Source: an uncultured Phycisphaerales bacterium (GTDB taxonomy: Bacteria > Planctomycetota > Phycisphaerae > Phycisphaerales > UBA1924). From it: a DNA stretch of 6,422 nucleotides. Positions 6,388 through 6,422 of the stretch are shown here, in pieces. Each line of letters begins with the position of its first letter. Position 1 is the stretch's first letter. The notes under the pieces are model-generated. The model saw only the letters and a list, made by a program, of their open reading frames with translations, searched no databases and was not told the DNA's origin. The stretch spans positions 1 through 6,422 of the forward strand of contig CALMQD010000384.1 in assembly GCA_937871415.1 (NCBI GenBank), written 5' to 3'. Position numbers and translations under genes: made by a program.

Positions 6388-6422
6388 GGAGGGGCGGGTG
6401 GCGGTGGTGCGGGTGGTTTGGG
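6388..6422 (+). other. G-rich tract upstream of the DUF4139 gene
   Basis: The plus strand from 6388 to the window end has G runs of 4, 3, 3 and 3 with long intervening loops, a weak G-quadruplex candidate. It lies 64-98 bases upstream of the DUF4139 start codon. No promoter boxes are recognisable between 6325 and 6422, and the minus-strand frames across it look non-coding. Confidence 0.25.

Noticed and set aside
6325..6422. A Pro-rich minus-strand frame reaching a TGA that overlaps the DUF4139 ATG, suggesting an upstream gene in translational coupling
   Set aside because: G/C at third positions is only about 60 percent, far below the real genes here, and two other frames look equally plausible. 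The stretch is more likely the 5' region of the DUF4139 gene.

Overview
The window is a high-GC bacterial chromosomal segment, roughly two-thirds G+C by eye, with strong G/C preference at third codon positions. I see no mobile element, CRISPR array, tRNA or rRNA. Two secreted proteins, an extracellular S1-type protease ending in a hydrophobic segment plus an Arg run, and Gly-rich insertions in a housekeeping helicase fit a GC-rich Gram-negative lineage. Planctomycetota (Phycisphaerae-like) is my best guess. It is inferred from general features and not shown by any marker gene.

Layout: (1) 1-242 is a leader region. It contains a short hairpin, an 8-bp direct repeat, and a possible partial reading frame leaving the window on the minus strand that resembles ribosome modulation factor. 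(2) 243-2864 (+) is a complete UvrD/PcrA-type superfamily 1A DNA helicase with all core motifs, a C-terminal Tudor-like domain and several Gly-rich or acidic insertions. (3) 2865-2958 is a short convergent gap with a strong hairpin that probably terminates transcription from both sides. (4) 2959-3819 (-) is a secreted trypsin-fold serine protease with a signal peptide, a complete catalytic triad and a C-terminal sorting-like tail. (5) 3820-4059 holds the protease leader and a textbook intrinsic terminator for the next gene. (6) 4060-6324 (-) is a large exported DUF4140/DUF4139-type protein with a C-terminal coiled coil. (7) 6325-6422 is its upstream region.

The helicase is a DNA repair and replication housekeeping enzyme and converges on the other two genes. 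The DUF4139 gene lies upstream of the protease gene on the same strand, but a strong terminator separates them, so they are probably independent transcripts. Both products carry export signals and probably work in the cell envelope or outside the cell. No functional link between them is visible.

The most interesting points are: a protease whose predicted signal-peptide cleavage site directly exposes the Ile-Val N-terminus that trypsin-like enzymes normally expose by zymogen cleavage; its non-standard C-terminal tail; helicase insertions that coincide with G-quadruplex-like G runs; and the RMF-like fragment at the left edge. I do not see a clearly new multi-gene system.
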